A stretch of 64,000 nt of DNA. Origin: Caprimulgus europaeus (Eukaryota; Chordata; Aves; Caprimulgiformes; Caprimulgidae). Positions 15,001-57,591 of the stretch are shown here, in pieces (position 1 is the first letter of the stretch; every line of letters starts with the position of its first letter). The stretch is taken from positions 11,043,686 through 11,107,685 of the forward strand of contig OU015534.1 of assembly GCA_907165065.1 (NCBI GenBank). The letters are read 5' to 3'. Under the pieces are notes generated by a model that was not told the origin of the DNA, ran no database searches, and worked only from the letters and a program-made list of their open reading frames with translations. Position numbers and translations under genes: made by a program.

Positions 15001-16311
15001 TGAGCTTGTGCTTGCATCTCCTTGAGGTGCCTGTGATAGCCAGGCTTCTCCATGACCCCACAGACTGGGGCTTTTCCACCCCAAATGGTCCGATCACTGT
15101 TACTCGTTGGCATGCACTGTGGGCCAGCATCCTGGTGGGGGCTGAGGTGGCCCCCCTTGGAGGAGAAAATGGCCTCTTTGTTTTGTCTCCTGGCTGTTCC
15201 TCATCTGCAGAACCCGAGTGTGAGGGTATGTAATGGCTGACACACTGCTGGTGCTGCAAGCTGTGGAAGTTGCTAAGCAGCTGTGGGAAGTGGGGTTAGA
15301 GCATCCAGCATCAAGGCAGGACAGAATCCACCCATGGGCATCCATTTTCAGGTGTCATCTCAGTGAGGACAACTTTCCCAGTGTTCTCCCTGACTCTGCT
15401 AATTACTCTAATTATGTGTTCAGCCTGGTGGCTGCAGTTCCTGGAAATCATGACCAAGGGAGTTTACCCAAAACCTTGCAGGTATTCCAGGTTGAGCCCG
15501 AGAAGATCATTTTGGGGAAGGCAGAGCTGGAGGTTTCCTTCCCAGGGAGGCAGTGGCAGAGCATGGGCTCCTTGCATCCCTTGCTCAGTGCTTCCCAGCC
15601 AGCTGTCCCATGGCGCTTACCTTTGCTGCCAGACCCTGCTGCCTCAGTTTCCCGGCTGTGTGCAGAGGGACCCTGCTCCTGGCTCAGCATGGGGTGGGGA
15701 GGGTGGTGGGTGCCGCTCTCAGGGGAGAACCCCAGCGGGGTGCAACTCCCTGGGTATGCCCTCCAGGATGGCTGAGTGAGAGACCCCCCATGCCACCCAC
15801 CGTGTGTGGCTGCTTCCCCTTTTCTGGGGGTGCCTGCAGACCCTCTTTCAAGGATCAGGGGCAGATTTCCCTCCACCACTTCCCAGTCTATAATACCATG
15901 TAATAATGGGGTTATGTGCTGATTAAGGCATTTTCCTAAAACCCTTGGCTGAGATTGCGGGTACAACTGCCTTCTCTCAAATTACCACCTTCCCTTTGAA
16001 AAGGGAAGAGAGGAGTCAACTCCCCAGTCGTTCATCTGGTTTTGCTTTCTGCTTCGTTTCTGTCCCGTTATGCTGAGCTCACTGCATTTTTGGTTGCTTC
16101 CAGTTCTAAATTGAGATAAATCTGCTGATAACCCTCTGACATACGTGGTGTCCAGTGCCAGGGAGCCCTGGCCTGGCTCGCTCTGCTGGATTTGGGCAAA
16201 CCAGGAGCTGCAGGAGGCTGCAGGGGTGGGGGTTTCACTCCCCTGGGGCTTTCAGGTTGTATTTTAGCCAGCCAGCAGATGGTTGGCTGGGATATTGCAG
16301 GGCTTTCTCCA
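1..16311 (+). other. ZSWIM5: ZSWIM5 intron 1, left part (no gene seen)
   Basis: It is assigned to intron 1 because ZSWIM5 exon 1 must lie further left and the human intron 1 is very long. No ORF with splice support, tRNA, rRNA or recognisable transposon was found. Minor features are a short imperfect repeat of GACTGCTTGAT words (600-660), a (GGAT)n run (2556-2576), an A run (2998-3008) and a 16-bp perfect palindrome around TTATTTTAAAATAA (7310-7325). AT-rich stretches with homeodomain-type TAAT cores (4120-4480, 5270-5420, 6060-6200) might be conserved non-coding elements. Confidence 0.65.
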
Positions 16312-17363
16312 CCCCCCCCCCCCCCCCCTTTTTTTTTCTCTTCCCCCCCCCCCTTTTTTCTCCCCTCCCCCTTCCCCCCCTTTTTTTTCTCCCCCCCCCT
16401 TTTTTTCTCCCCCCCCTTTTTCTCCCCCCCCTTTTTCTCCCCCCCCCTTTTTTCTCCCCCCCCCTTTTTTCTCCCCCCCCCTTTTTTCTCCCCCCCTTTT
16501 TTTCTCCCCCCCTTTTTTTCTCCCCCCCCTTTTTTTCTCCCCCCCCTTTTTTTCTCCCCCCCCTTTTTTTCTCCCCCCCCTTTTTTTCTCCCCCCCCTTT
16601 TTTTCTCCCCCCCCTTTTTTTCTCCCCCCCCTTTTTTTCTCCCCCCCCTTTTTTTCTCCCCCCCCTTTTTTTCTCCCCCCCCTTTTTTTCTCCCCCCCCT
16701 TTTTTTCTCCCCCCCCTTTTTTTCTCCCCCCCCTTTTTTTCCCCCCCCCCTTTTTTTCTCCCCCCCCTTTTTTTCTCCCCCCCCTTTTTTTCTCCCCCCC
16801 CTTTTTTTCTCCCCCCTTTTTCTTCTCCCCCCTTTTTCTTCTCCCCCCTTTTTCTTCTCCCCCCTTTTTCTTCTCCCCCCTTTTTCTTCTCCCCCCTTTT
16901 TCTTCTCCCCCCTTTTTCTTCTCCCCCCTTTTTCTTCTCCCCCCTTTTTCTTCTCCCCCCTTTTTCTTCTCCCCCCTTTTTCTTCTCCCCCCTTTTTCTT
17001 CTCCCCCCTTTTTCTTCTCCCCCCTTTTTCTTCTCCCCCCTTTTTCTTCTCCCCCCTTTTTCTTCTCCCCCCTTTTTCTTCTCCCCCCTTTTTCTTCTCC
17101 CCCCTTTTTCTTCTCCCCCCTTTTTCTTCTCCCCCCTTTTTCTTCTCCCCCCTTTTTCTTCTCCCCCCTTTTTCTTCTCCCCCCTTTTTCTTCTCCCCCC
17201 TTTTTCTTCTCCCCCCTTTTTCTTCTCCCCCCTTTTTCTTCTCCCCCCTTTTTCTTCTCCCCCCTTTTTCTTCCCCCCCCTTTTTTCTTCCCCCCCTTTT
17301 TTTTCTCCCCCTCCCCCCTTTTTTTCTCCCCCCCCCCCCCCCCCCCCCCTTTTTTTTTCCTTT
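16312..17363. repeat. 1.05-kb polypyrimidine minisatellite (C/T only on + strand)
   Basis: The + strand here is almost only C and T. After an irregular start (16312 to about 16500) comes a block with a ~17-bp unit C8-T7-CT (about 18 copies, to 16810), then a block of a 16-bp unit C6-T5-CTTCT. The latter has 28 consecutive identical copies, 16811-17258, by reading. A decayed end and a C run of about 20 finish it near 17350. The complementary strand is G6-8/A-rich. Long open frames over it (Pro/Phe/Ser or Lys/Gly) are artefacts of the period. Confidence 0.97.
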
Positions 17364-20300
17364 CATAAAGTGACTTAATTACTGAAATAGGTCTGTGGTT
17401 AGGGGAGCTGGAGACTCTCCATCCACCACCAGAAGGACCTCATGCCACATAATGGGAGAAAACCACCACTAAATGTCTCGCATCACACTTTTCCCTTCCT
17501 GGTCCTGTGTATTTAGCATTAACTGCACAATATAGGTTTCCTTTTGTTTTAATTGTAATGAATTCCAGGGAGAAGGAATGGATCCTTCCCTCGTTTTTCT
17601 TTCTACTGTAGCCCCAGCCCTCCTGATGACAGATCTTGTCATTACGCGGTGTCATTTTAGATGTTTGCACTGCACCAAAAGCAAACGGAGGAGCCTGCAG
17701 TCTCGGCTGTGGATTGAATAACAATGTTTTTGCAGCAAAAAAAAATAAATCTGTGAAGTTTTTAATCAGAAACACGAGTTTCGCAGAGGCAGCCCGTACA
17801 CCGCTCCTGACCTAATGAAGCAATGGCTCGTGTCTCTCTGGGTATCAGCTTTTGTGACCCTTCGTGGTTCTGAAGGCCATGGATTCATCTTGAACTTGAA
17901 AAGTGGGAGGGCTCGTGTTCTCCTGTGTGCAGTGAATCCTCTGGGACAGCTTTCCAGTTGCAAGCTCCTCGCTAAAGCAGAAGTTGGTGACGTGCAGCTG
18001 GGAGAGGTGTTGGGGACAAAGCATGTCCAGAGGAAGCAAGGCGAGCGCTGAGGGGCTTAAAATCACCCCAGGGGAATCTGCTTCTCATGAAATGCCTGTG
18101 TGCTAAAGATGGTGAAAACTGCTGATGCAGGAGAGCGTAGCATCTTTGTCAGGCATCTGTCTCCCAACCGCCTTCCTTTCAAGCAAGGAGGGCTGCTGGG
18201 GAAGTCTCCGCCCCACAGACCTCCCGCTGCCTTCCTGACTTCTCAGAAGGGTCATGTGAAAACTGAAGTGATCAAAAGGGGTTTTTAAGTGTTATTTAAA
18301 GCGTGATGACTGTTCTGCAGAAGGTTTTCATTGTGCAGAATTGGGCAATTTGACTGGTCATCAGCTATGACCCCAAACTTCGCTGCGGGGTCTCACCAGA
18401 GAGGAGACACTACCAACTGGGAACTTGTATGTGATTGCCTTGCTTGGATTGGTCTTGTCCCTCTTTGATTTTTCTTCTAGTGCCTGAACACGCTGCCTTG
18501 CTGTTGTCCTTGGAAGTGTGTTGAGTTTTGTGGATGGTGGTGGACAGTGTATTGGAGGTCCTTTTTGTGATACCATTTGTGGGGCTTGGGGAAATGGCCA
18601 TTCCCAGGAGATGGCAAGGAGTCTGGCTGCTCTGGCACAGCCTTTGGGCTCTGTGGAGCTAACTCTGTAGTTGCCGAGTAATTTGGGGTGTGATGTATAG
18701 TTTGATAGGATTGGAGGATACCAAACAAAACCTTGGTCCTTCCAAAAACTTGAAAGAGGCAAAAAACTCATCCACCAACAGGATGAGTTGGATTTGGGAG
18801 CTGCCACAGCCCACTTGGATGCTCTGCAGGTCTCTCCACTCAGAGTTGGTGCTTCTCAGATACCCTCAACACACTTCACATGCACGATGGATGAAAGCCT
18901 TGTGAACCCACAGGCACACGCATAAGTGCTGGCACCCCTCCTGGGAGGGACCAACAGGGGATGGAGGACCTGGATGTGTGGGCAGCACTCTTGTGGGAAG
19001 AGTGCAGAGCAAAGATAGAGATGTGGGAAGCACGACATGACAGCAAGTGTTCCCCCTCCAGAGTGTTGTCCTGCTGCAGGTCCCCATGTAGCTTACCCTT
19101 TCCCAACTCTGTGCAGATCTCCCAGGGACAGGAATCATTTGCTGCTTTCCCCAGTGCCGTGAGGCAGATGTTACATCTCATGCAAAGTCCTTCAACCTTT
19201 CACAAGGTGGTTCATCTCACTTTGCAGCCTTTGAGTTGAAAGAAAGCTGAAAGGACGGTTTTACACAAAATCAAGGTGTGTACTTTTCCCTCACCTCAAT
19301 TTTTGCTGGATGCTGAAATTCAGAATCAACCTTCCCAAGATTACCACCCCCTCTCACCTCTTCTGGGGTTGCTTTGGTCAGGGTTGTCACCAAGGGCTGG
19401 TGCCCAGCCCAACCACTCATGTCTAGGAGTTATTTGAATGACTCCCTGTCCTGGAATTAGAGTCTCTTCCTTCAGGAATAATTAATACACTCAAAAAGTT
19501 TCCCAAAATGATTCTGGAATAAAATGTCCACAGAGGAGGCTGATCTGGAATAGCAATTGCTGAATAATTTATTCTGCAATGAGTAGTTAATTTCCCTGTA
19601 TGGAGCAGCCTTAATAAGTTCCAAAATTTAAGCTTTATTGGTTTAGGTGGGGTGGAATAAAGGAAACCACTAAGTTTTTCTGAAGCTACTGAAGTGAGCT
19701 AAGCCATTTAAGTATAATAATATTTCTACAATATAAAAAAAATGTTTGGCTGTGGTCTCCTTAGTGAAATTCAATGTGGAGGGGGGAACAAAAACAAACA
19801 AACAAAAAAAAACAATGAGGGAGAGAGGTGGGTTTATTATAAATGAGGGCTATAAAAGTTGGCAGGAGAGGGAAGCTGTCCTGGTGCCTGCTCCAGGGGT
19901 CTGTGCCCAGCCCCCGAATGGGAAATGGAGAGCAGAAATGGCAAAACAGTGTCATCTTCAAAGATTTTTCCGCTTTAGGGGAGCAGTTTCAATGCAGAGC
20001 TCTTTTCTGTGCTTAAAAGTGGGGTTTTTGGAAGGAAGCGAATTGACCTTCTCAGCAAATCTGTTGCTGAGGCCATTACCACAAATGCTGTCTAAACACT
20101 TCATAAATATAATGTTCGATTAACAACATTACCAATAACTTAGAAAGTCGGACTTTAGCCTCCCTTAAAAAAAAAGTAGAGCTATTCTTAGTGGAAAAAA
20201 TGTCTTTTTTTGGGAAGAATTTGGAGCAGTTTTTCGTACTGAATCTAGGCTGCCTCATTCCCTCAGAAGGCTTCTGAGGTCCAGGAAAATTATCACTAGT

Positions 20301-23300
20301 AACTTCCCTATAAATTGTAAAGCTGCTATTTTAAGGTCTGGTGTCTCAGGGAGGAGCAGGGTGGTGTCCTGCTTCCCTCCATTGCTGCGCAATGCCCTGG
20401 TTTGGTTCTGGTCCTTGTTAAGCTGTCTGTCTGCCAGTTCTGCCCTGTGCAAAACCAAAACATGGGAAGAAGACAAGTTAGGACATTCTCAGGCTTGGTT
20501 GTGCTTTTGATTTTCCATATTGGTGGGTTGGGTTTGGGTTTTGGTATGGAGATGGCCCAATCCAGAGCTGTCTTTAAATGGCAAAATATGCATTGAATGC
20601 AACTTGTATTTGTGTATTTGGAGACAAAATCGGAAGCTGCTCCTTAGCCCAAGGCTCAGATGGACCTGGAGAAACTGTTGATGCAGGCGGGAGACCGTGT
20701 CTTCTGTGTTGGAAAAGCAGGTCAGCAAGGGGAGCAGATACAGAGAGAAAAGGATGTCCCTGGCTCTGGAGCAACTTCTTCCCTGACCATGGGGTACCCA
20801 GGGATGAGCCCTTACAGCAGGAGCAATGTGTTATGGGCTCTGGCATGGGAGATGCTTTGCTTTTGGGGGTCAGGATTGTATTTTTGTGGGGCTAAGAGTT
20901 ATGTGACTCGCCAGATAAAAAAGGATGATGAAGGGAAGAGCGCTGTTCCGCTCGCTTTCAACTGTGGTGAAGATCAGTGATCTTGTCATAGTGACACTTG
21001 CATGGAGGGATAAGAGGCATTTCCTAATTAAAACTCTTTTATGTACTAGAAACCAGCTTCTCAGCTGTTGGAAATCTGGGTGGCTCCATTGAAGTTGGGA
21101 GGTGACCCCAGCTCAGCCTTGCATGTGAGTTTTGGCATCTCCTGTCGGTTTCCTTGAGGCAGCCAAGGTGGTGACAGCACGGGGCTGGGTCTGCTCTGCG
21201 GCAGCCTTGACTGATGGGACACACGAGCCTGGAAACTCCAGCAAAAGTGAATTTCCTCTCCATGGATATTTTCTTTCATGCTTGAAAACAACCCTGCATC
21301 TGTTGAGAAAACACCTGAGCTATAACAAGGAACTACATTGCTCCTTGTTCAGGCACAGCTGCAATGAACACAGAGAGGAGAGGGATGCTTTTGGCATGGT
21401 CACAGAGATGTGTTGCTTTTTCTCCCTTGATGTAGAGATGGTGTGTTCACCACTTCTGCCAAAAAAATGTACTGTACGTCCTCATCTTTCTAATTTCTCA
21501 TGGTGTTAAAAAAGCTCTTTATATTCAGGCTTACCATGAGAGATGCTGTAGCAGTAAAGAGCAGAGACTTGACAGCATTTTGCCACCAGTTATTACGTGG
21601 GCAGCGCATGTTAGCAAAGATGCAGTGAACCCTTCCTCTCTTCGAGCCCTTTCTACTGCTTATGCTGCTGCAAAAATGGCATTTGGGTTGGTTTGTGTTT
21701 AATCTGAACTGCTAGCAGAGGAATTCAGCTTGCAGGGCTGCACCTTAGCAGAGGAAATCAGTCTGAGCTTTAAAACTGGTTGTATTTTTTCCTCTTTCCC
21801 CAAACCATATGTCTTCGAAGCAAGGGTTGTGCATCTGGGTAGATCAAAAACCCGCTTTCTGGCGGATGGTGGAAGGATGTGGAAGGTGATGCTGGGAGGC
21901 GTGGTCTTGGCTTTGGGGCTAGTAACAAAGACTCAAAAAACCTGAGTCCTCAGGTTTGAATGGGCAACAAAGAGCAGTGCAGGCCAGGGAGAAAATGGGG
22001 GAACAGTTTTGAATATTTTCGGGGAATGTTGCAGAATGGGACCAGCCTGCTGGAGCACAGCCTTGGTCCAGCCACCCCCTGAGCTGGGTAGGAGGTGGAA
22101 AAAAACCCCTCAGTTTCAGGCTCCTAGATAAACAAACACCAGAAATCTCGTAAGGGTAATAATGGAAATCACTGGGAAATTGAGTTAATACAAGGGCATC
22201 TGTGTAAGTGAATGCTCGGGACAGGGAAACGGCTTTGTCCTTTAACTCTAGTAATGCTGGAGCAGATGGGAAGCGTGGTGTGCTTCACGCATTAGCTGGC
22301 TCAGATAAAGAGCACGGCAGAGGCCGGTCCTCGTGGCTGATTAGAGGTTAACAGGGATAGAAACCAGCGGATTGACTCTTCATTTGCAGGAGGTGTTGTG
22401 GGATCAGAGCAGATGGCAGAGAGAGCGTCCCTCCAGCTTACTCAGCTGCTCAGAGGAGCTTACGGCTCCCTCCAGCACAAACAGCCCTGCTTGCATCTCC
22501 TCTGTTTACAGCTGCAGCTTGTGCTTCTTCCCCGGCCTACCCGGCGACGCAGTGTTTCTGCTCAGCCTGCAGTAGTTGGTCTCTGAGGCTGTAGGTACGT
22601 GCGGGGCCATTTGCAGGCACAGTGCATCCTCTCCAACTCAGCCATATCCCTTTGTTACGGCTCCTCCGGCATCAGCGCAGCCACAGGCACGGCTCCTTAC
22701 CAGGGGCTTTTAATGGTCTTTGTTAGCTCTGTGAAGGCCAGGCGTGCTTTTCCAGGGTGGTAATGACCAGGCAGGGACAGGAGCATGGTGGGGAGCGCAG
22801 AGGAGGGCTTCAAGGGGAAGACATGCAGCTGAGGAAGCGTGGCTGTGTTCTGCTGGAGCAACATTCTCTGGCCGGCCATTGCCTGCCTCCTTCATCCCTG
22901 CCAAGGTCTCGGTCAACATCAGCACCTTTGCTTGCGGTAACATAAAGAAATGGCTCTGGGGAGGAGGGAGAATGTAAACTCATACCAGCTCTGCTCATTG
23001 ACTCGCTGGAAGCCTGGATTCCCTATTTTGCAAGGGAGAAATGGCAATTGATTCAGCCTTACCCTCTCTCTTTTTGTCTGCCAGCGCTCTGAAAAGGCAC
23101 ATTTTATCTGTGTGTGACAACACCTGCCTAGGGTGCCTCTCATTGAGCCGTGCTGAATCAAAAGAGCAACAAGAAAAGTGGGTTTAATTGCACACATCTT
23201 CAGCGGAGTCTTTCTTGCACCGGCAGCACAAAAGGCCAGCCCTGCGCTGGCTGAATGGAGCCCGGGAGGGCTGGGGCGCACCGTACTCTCCGTTACTATC

Positions 23301-23651
23301 GGAGGCAGATGATTCACTTTGCTGGAGCATTGTCATGTGCAAATGAGTTCATGAGCCCATCTCCTTTCCAACTGCAAGGTCAGGGACTGAGCAATTGTCA
23401 GCATCAGCCGGCTGGAGGAATTGATCGAGAAGCTAGAAAGCTTTGGGAGATTTTACTAACCTCCGCTTCCCACTGTGTGAGCACACTGATCCCTTCCTCC
23501 CGCGGGTGTTGTCTACATTACAAATATTGACCGATTTTAAGTTCACGTTTGGAAAGCTGCTGTTCCAAGGCACAGAAATGTGACCAAGAATGGCTTATAA
23601 ATAACACTTGGTGCAGCAATTATTATTCATTGCTAGTCATGGCTTTCACAC

Positions 23652-23678
23652 AGTGGAAAAACAAATGGTTTTTCCACT
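23652..23678. repeat. Perfect 11-bp inverted repeat with 5-nt loop
   Basis: AGTGGAAAAAC, loop AAATG, then GTTTTTCCACT. The arms are exact reverse complements. It could extrude as a cruciform or fold as a hairpin in the intron RNA. The flanks do not extend the stem, so it is too short for a typical microRNA precursor. Confidence 0.8.
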
Positions 23679-26600
23679 AGGAGCTGGAGCTGCAATCCGT
23701 TTAATCACTAAAGAGCTTGGAATCGCTTTAGTTTAAAATACCTTTCCGCTGTGGTTTGGAAATTAAAAAAAATAATATTTGGGTCATGCTAACCTAGTGC
23801 ATAGGACTAGGGTGAGAATTTCAGTTTCCCTCCTCTGCATCTGCTGAGCCCCATAAATATCCATGTATTCATTCCCTTTCCATTTTGCAGAGCTCCTGCC
23901 TGCCTGAAGGCAGAGCTGCCCAAACACAGATTTGAAATGGAGTTGGTCTGACTAGAGGTGGGGTCCTGGGAGCTGAGCGCAGGGGACAAGAGCAGTGAGG
24001 AGCCAAGCTGCTGTCTGCCGCAGCCGCCCCTCTCCAGCCAGGATGCAGAGGAATGCGGCTGGTGCCTTCAGGAAGCTGCGTGGATGGACTTCCCATCATG
24101 TTGCTCCTGACAGCCTGCACAAAATACCAGCCTTGGTTACTAAGCAGTTGCTCGAGGTTTTGGCAGCCAGATGTGGGAGTGAGTTCTCCATGTACAGTGT
24201 CCAGCTGCATCCCGCCAGCGGTACTTACTGAGGGGGGTGGAGGTGGTTGCATGTTTCCCTCTGCAGAAACATTCCTTGCCCTGTTTTTTGAGGTTTCCAT
24301 AAAGACTGAGAAAAGCCTGCAGAGGAGCCACAGGGATGTGAAGAAGTGCTCCCTGTGTACCCGTGCGTTACTGGTCCCAGTCCTCGTGTGCAGCAGTGCC
24401 AGTGCAGCAACCGCAGACGGTCTCTGCTGGTCCAGGGTCAGGTCCTAGAGATGGCTTCTCTGGTGTGATGCTGCCTTCCTGGCAGGACTGTGCTGATGCT
24501 CTGGGAAAGGCAAGTGAGTGCCACGCCTGGGAAGAATGAGCTAATTTTTCCAAATGGCATAACTTTGCGAATGACAACTGTGACTTTCTGCCTGGGCTAT
24601 GGTGTGAAATCTGGAGGTGGCTGTGAGCAGTGATTGCCAGAGGGAGCAAAGCTGAGCTCTCGAGTTCCTGGCTAGTGTTGTAGCTGGCTGCAGGGTCCTT
24701 CTCTCTTTCCTCCTCCTCACGGGTGTTGGAGGGCTCTAGATGACACAGGTACAAGAAGGGAAGGAGTTACTCCTGGGTTTTTCTTTTTTCTGAGGTTTAA
24801 ATTTCTGCCTGTGGTCTGCCTGTTTCCAAACTTCAGGCATTTTGATGTAACCAGCTTGAACGTTGGCTTTACCTTCAGTGGTTTGCTGGACAATCCAAGA
24901 CCAGGCGTCTCCACAGCCAGCCTGATGGTGGGTTGGAGCTGCAGGACAGGCTAGTAGTGTTTCCAGACAGGTGACTTGTGGACATCCAGGTTAAAAATGC
25001 CCAGCTGAAGGACTCAGGTTGCTCTAACAGAACTGGAAGGGTTTGCAAAGCTCCTTTTGGTTGAGTAGGTTTAGAGATCAAAGAATTCTCTGTCTTGGTT
25101 AAAAATTTCTCTTGAGGCCTTAATGGTCTTTAATAGCAGTCTCCTGCACTGGAGCTCCTGCTAAAGGCTTGATCCTTCGTAGCTGTTTCATAGCCCAGGG
25201 ATGTTTTGTGGATCTGTCCTCCTCCCAGCCTGCAGGGTTTATCAGCTCCAAAGAGGAAAGTGTTTCCCAGGTGATGAGTTTGGGAGTGCCACCAGTGTGG
25301 AGTTCATGAACTCCCAGAAGACATTTTTAGGGTCTGTTTTAATTTAAATCAGAGCCACAATATCCTGCGGCACTAATGCAAGGTCCTTGCTTCGGTGTTT
25401 TGTCCCCATTTGATGGGTAAGTGGGATTAGGAAGGAGATGTGCTCATCATGCTCTGCCATGCCTGTGAACAGGCACCTTTCTGTGTTCTTTCTGGGGCAG
25501 ATATGAACACTCAGCTCCTTTTTCAACCTGGATCAGAGACACATCCGCTGGGAAGCATCTCTTGTAAAAGTAGGGGAGGCTGTTCTGGGGCAGGGAGGAG
25601 GCAGCGTCGTTCTTGGGACAAAGCTAGGCCCCGATGGGGTGTAATGAGTCTGTAGTTACAAAGATGTATTGAATTATTTCTTTTCCATGGTTTTTGAGTC
25701 CTGACACTGTCACTTTGCTGGCAACAAACCAAACACCAAGTTAGCTTATCTTAAGGAACAGAAGATGAAGTCCTAGATAAGCACTCGGCTGTAGGAACGT
25801 CTTAAATTGAAATGTGCAGGGGGGACATGGACGGAAATACTTAGTTTTGCTCTCAGCACTATCTAGCCCCTGTGTCCATGGCCAGGGCTGTGGTTCTCTC
25901 TGCCAGAGTGCCGGTACTGCCTGCCTCACATGCTTCTTGGGATGTGAGATGAATGCCGAGGAGGGTACAGTGATAGCTGTCCTTCTCCAGGGTGACCTGT
26001 AGCCTCTTGGTGACTGTAGCATCAGGGTTTTGTGTGGACCAGGAGCAAGTGCTTCGATGGATGATGGGAGTAACCACACCATAACCTACCTTTTAATCAC
26101 CACTCTTCTCTGAGACAGTGATACCCACCACTGCTGGGCTGGTGAAGCCATCTCCCACCCTTGGGTGCTGGGGTGCAGACCTGGCTGCAGGGCAGGGCAC
26201 AGCATGGTAGCTGCAGGCTGACCTCCTGTTAAAGTAAATATTCCCAAATAATGCCACTTTTCTCGCCAAGTCCTCTCTGCCCCCCTCTCAACATGTTTAA
26301 CTTCTGACTAAGCTTTTGATAAATGTTTTGTATAGAGCTCCCAGTTTATCTTAAATAGACCTGCTGCCACCATGGCTAAAATCTAAGCTGACACTTGACT
26401 TAGAGCTCGTGTGCCAGATGAACTTGGCAGTTGCCGACACACTGAACGGTCCCGTTTGACGTACAAACCCCGGTGACAAGTTGTGAGGACCGGCTCTCGC
26501 AGCGGATGGGGGAAGCATAACTTTTAGGATGCCTGAGAGCAGCCTGGGAAGTATCTGAGCAAATGTCTTCTCACGAGGGGCTGGGTTCAGACCACAGTTG

Positions 26601-26760
26601 ATGTGTTTTCAGGCTTACACCTGTCCGAGACAGGCTGTTTGGTTAAACGGGTTCCTCCAACCTTACACCCGTTAGCCCCTGGTGGGGTCTGGCCCATGAG
26701 TCTGCTAAAGTCAGCGTTTGAAGGCAGTGTTTATAGCTAGTAATTTGTCTTAGAGGGTTT

Positions 26761-26812
26761 TATATATATATGTGCATGTGCCTGTGGGTTTACATACATG
26801 TATATATATACA
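26761..26812. repeat. TA/TG microsatellite
   Basis: Two (TA)n runs flank a TGTGCATGTG and ACATACATG core in ZSWIM5 intron 1. It is an ordinary dinucleotide repeat. Confidence 0.8.
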
Positions 26813-28707
26813 TTCTTTCTCAGGAATGTCGTTTCCAGTCCTTTTAACTTGTTAAAAAAGTAAACTAGGGAGAAACTGGCAGCAAGCTGGAGCTGCCTGC
26901 CAAGCATCGCAGACCAGAGAAGTGGTAAAACATAAACACTTTGGAGTTTATGCTCAGGATTTATACAGTTTGGCTGCTGGGGTTTGGACTTAAGCAGAGG
27001 GGGGAGCTTGTCAGCCCCTGGCCGTGCTGCTCCCGCAGCACCAAGCCCCACACCTCCACAGCTGTGCTTCCGCTCCTGGCAGTGTGCGAGCAAGAGGGCA
27101 GCGCAGGGCTGTCCGTCCATCCTCTCCCGCCCCGCTGGCCATGCGGGGTGGGCTTTGGGCGATGGCAGCAGAACAGGTCTGCTTTCCCCCTCCCCTGTGC
27201 TAAAGTGAAAACAGACCTCCTTGACGCTTAATCAGATTTGAATGTGGTTTTTGGCGTGGCTTTAAAGAGACTGGCAGTGAATAGCTGGGTTTGATGCCAT
27301 TTATTAAAAACCTCTGGTAGAATTTGTCTCGGAAAGCCTTTGTGAGAGCTGGCAAACGCACAAGGGTTTGATGCAGTTAATGTATTTTAATCTTCACACC
27401 CCCCCACACACACCCCCCTCGCCTTCTCCTTTTCTGTCACTAATTGTAGGGCTCTCAGCTGTCTGCCGCCTTCTCCGGGGGACGGAGGCTCTGCAGGGAC
27501 CTCTGTACAAACATGGGCTTAATAAGGTTGCAGTGGTACGGAGAAAAGTGAGCATCGTCTTGGGGAGGAGGGCTGGGGCAGGGTGCTGGGTGCTGGGTGC
27601 CACACTGGACTTGTGACGGGGGTACTGGGTGGTCCCAGTTACATTAATTAACCTCCTGATGCAGCCTTGTTCTCCTTGGAGCAACGAGGCACATGGATGG
27701 GGGAAACAAAGATGTCCCTTTTCCAGGTGGCTGGGCAAGTGCAAAGCATTGGGCCTCCTTGGCAGCTGGCTCCTGGGAAGAGCTCCCTGGGCTTTCAGAT
27801 GGAGGTCAATGGGCATCCAGTCTTTTCTCGCTGACTTTATCCTTTGCTTGCTTGGTGTATCCACCTTCTTTGGACCCAGAAGACCTTCCAAGCCTGTTTT
27901 GCTCTCCTCACCTGCGTTTGGGGACTTATTGGGACTTTTTTTTTTCACAGTTTGTGCCCAACGACACTGTACCCCACCATGGCACGGTGGGGGCTGTCAG
28001 GAGCACTGTAATGTTTGTGTGAGTGATTTGGGCTGTCACAGAATCACCTGCAGCCCAACTCATGGATCGTGCTGACAAGCAGCTGGCTCCCTGGCAGCAA
28101 TATTTTGAGGAAAGCTCAAGTGCTCACAGGGGAACAGCAAATATCACAGAGCTCAAGGAACAAACAGTTTCCCCCCAGCCCACTGTTTGGGTTGTGCATT
28201 GCTCCTCTCCCTGCTCCTTGTTCCTGCTGTGTGGAAGAGCTCATGTTGGCCATGCCCTGGGGTGCTCTACCTGGTTCAGGGACTGAAGCTGGCATTGCAT
28301 TGCATTTAATCTGTAGGGTTTTTTGTCTGCCTCATCAAAGAAAAGAAAACCTAGCCTTTTTCTGCCAGCCCTCACGTGAGTTGCAAATTCAGTGAGAGGG
28401 AGGCATGGATGAAGATGACTCCCAGGAGAGAAACTGTCTGAGAGACTCTTAAACAAATGGGAACCAAGCAGCTTTGCTCTTCCCCTGAGGGTTTGGCTGT
28501 TAAATAAATTCACCGATGAGTCTGGCTGCCTGTGTGTGTTGGTGCAGAAGTGTGTTCGTATGCGAGCTGGGTGTTGCTGGGTGTAAGCCACCAGGAAGAC
28601 GTGCGTTGGGTGGAGCACTCCTTGACATAGTGATGCATAAGCATCCTTGGCTGGCCTTGTCCTCCTTTGAGAGTTTGCATGGGTGGTCGTGGTCAGAGGG
28701 AAGCTAA

Positions 28708-57591
<28,884 letters not shown>

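Noticed and set aside
16312-17363. CRISPR array
   Set aside because: The units are contiguous with no unique spacers, in a vertebrate intron.
16068-17378. Open frames of 360-430 codons on both strands (Pro/Phe/Ser-rich and Lys/Gly-rich)
   Set aside because: They are produced by the stop-free 16- and 17-bp C/T repeat, open in all frames, with no splice or homology support.
28027-28060. Second CR1 3' end suggested by GTCACAGAATCAC
   Set aside because: The similarity stops after about 13 bases and none of the following CR1 words are present.
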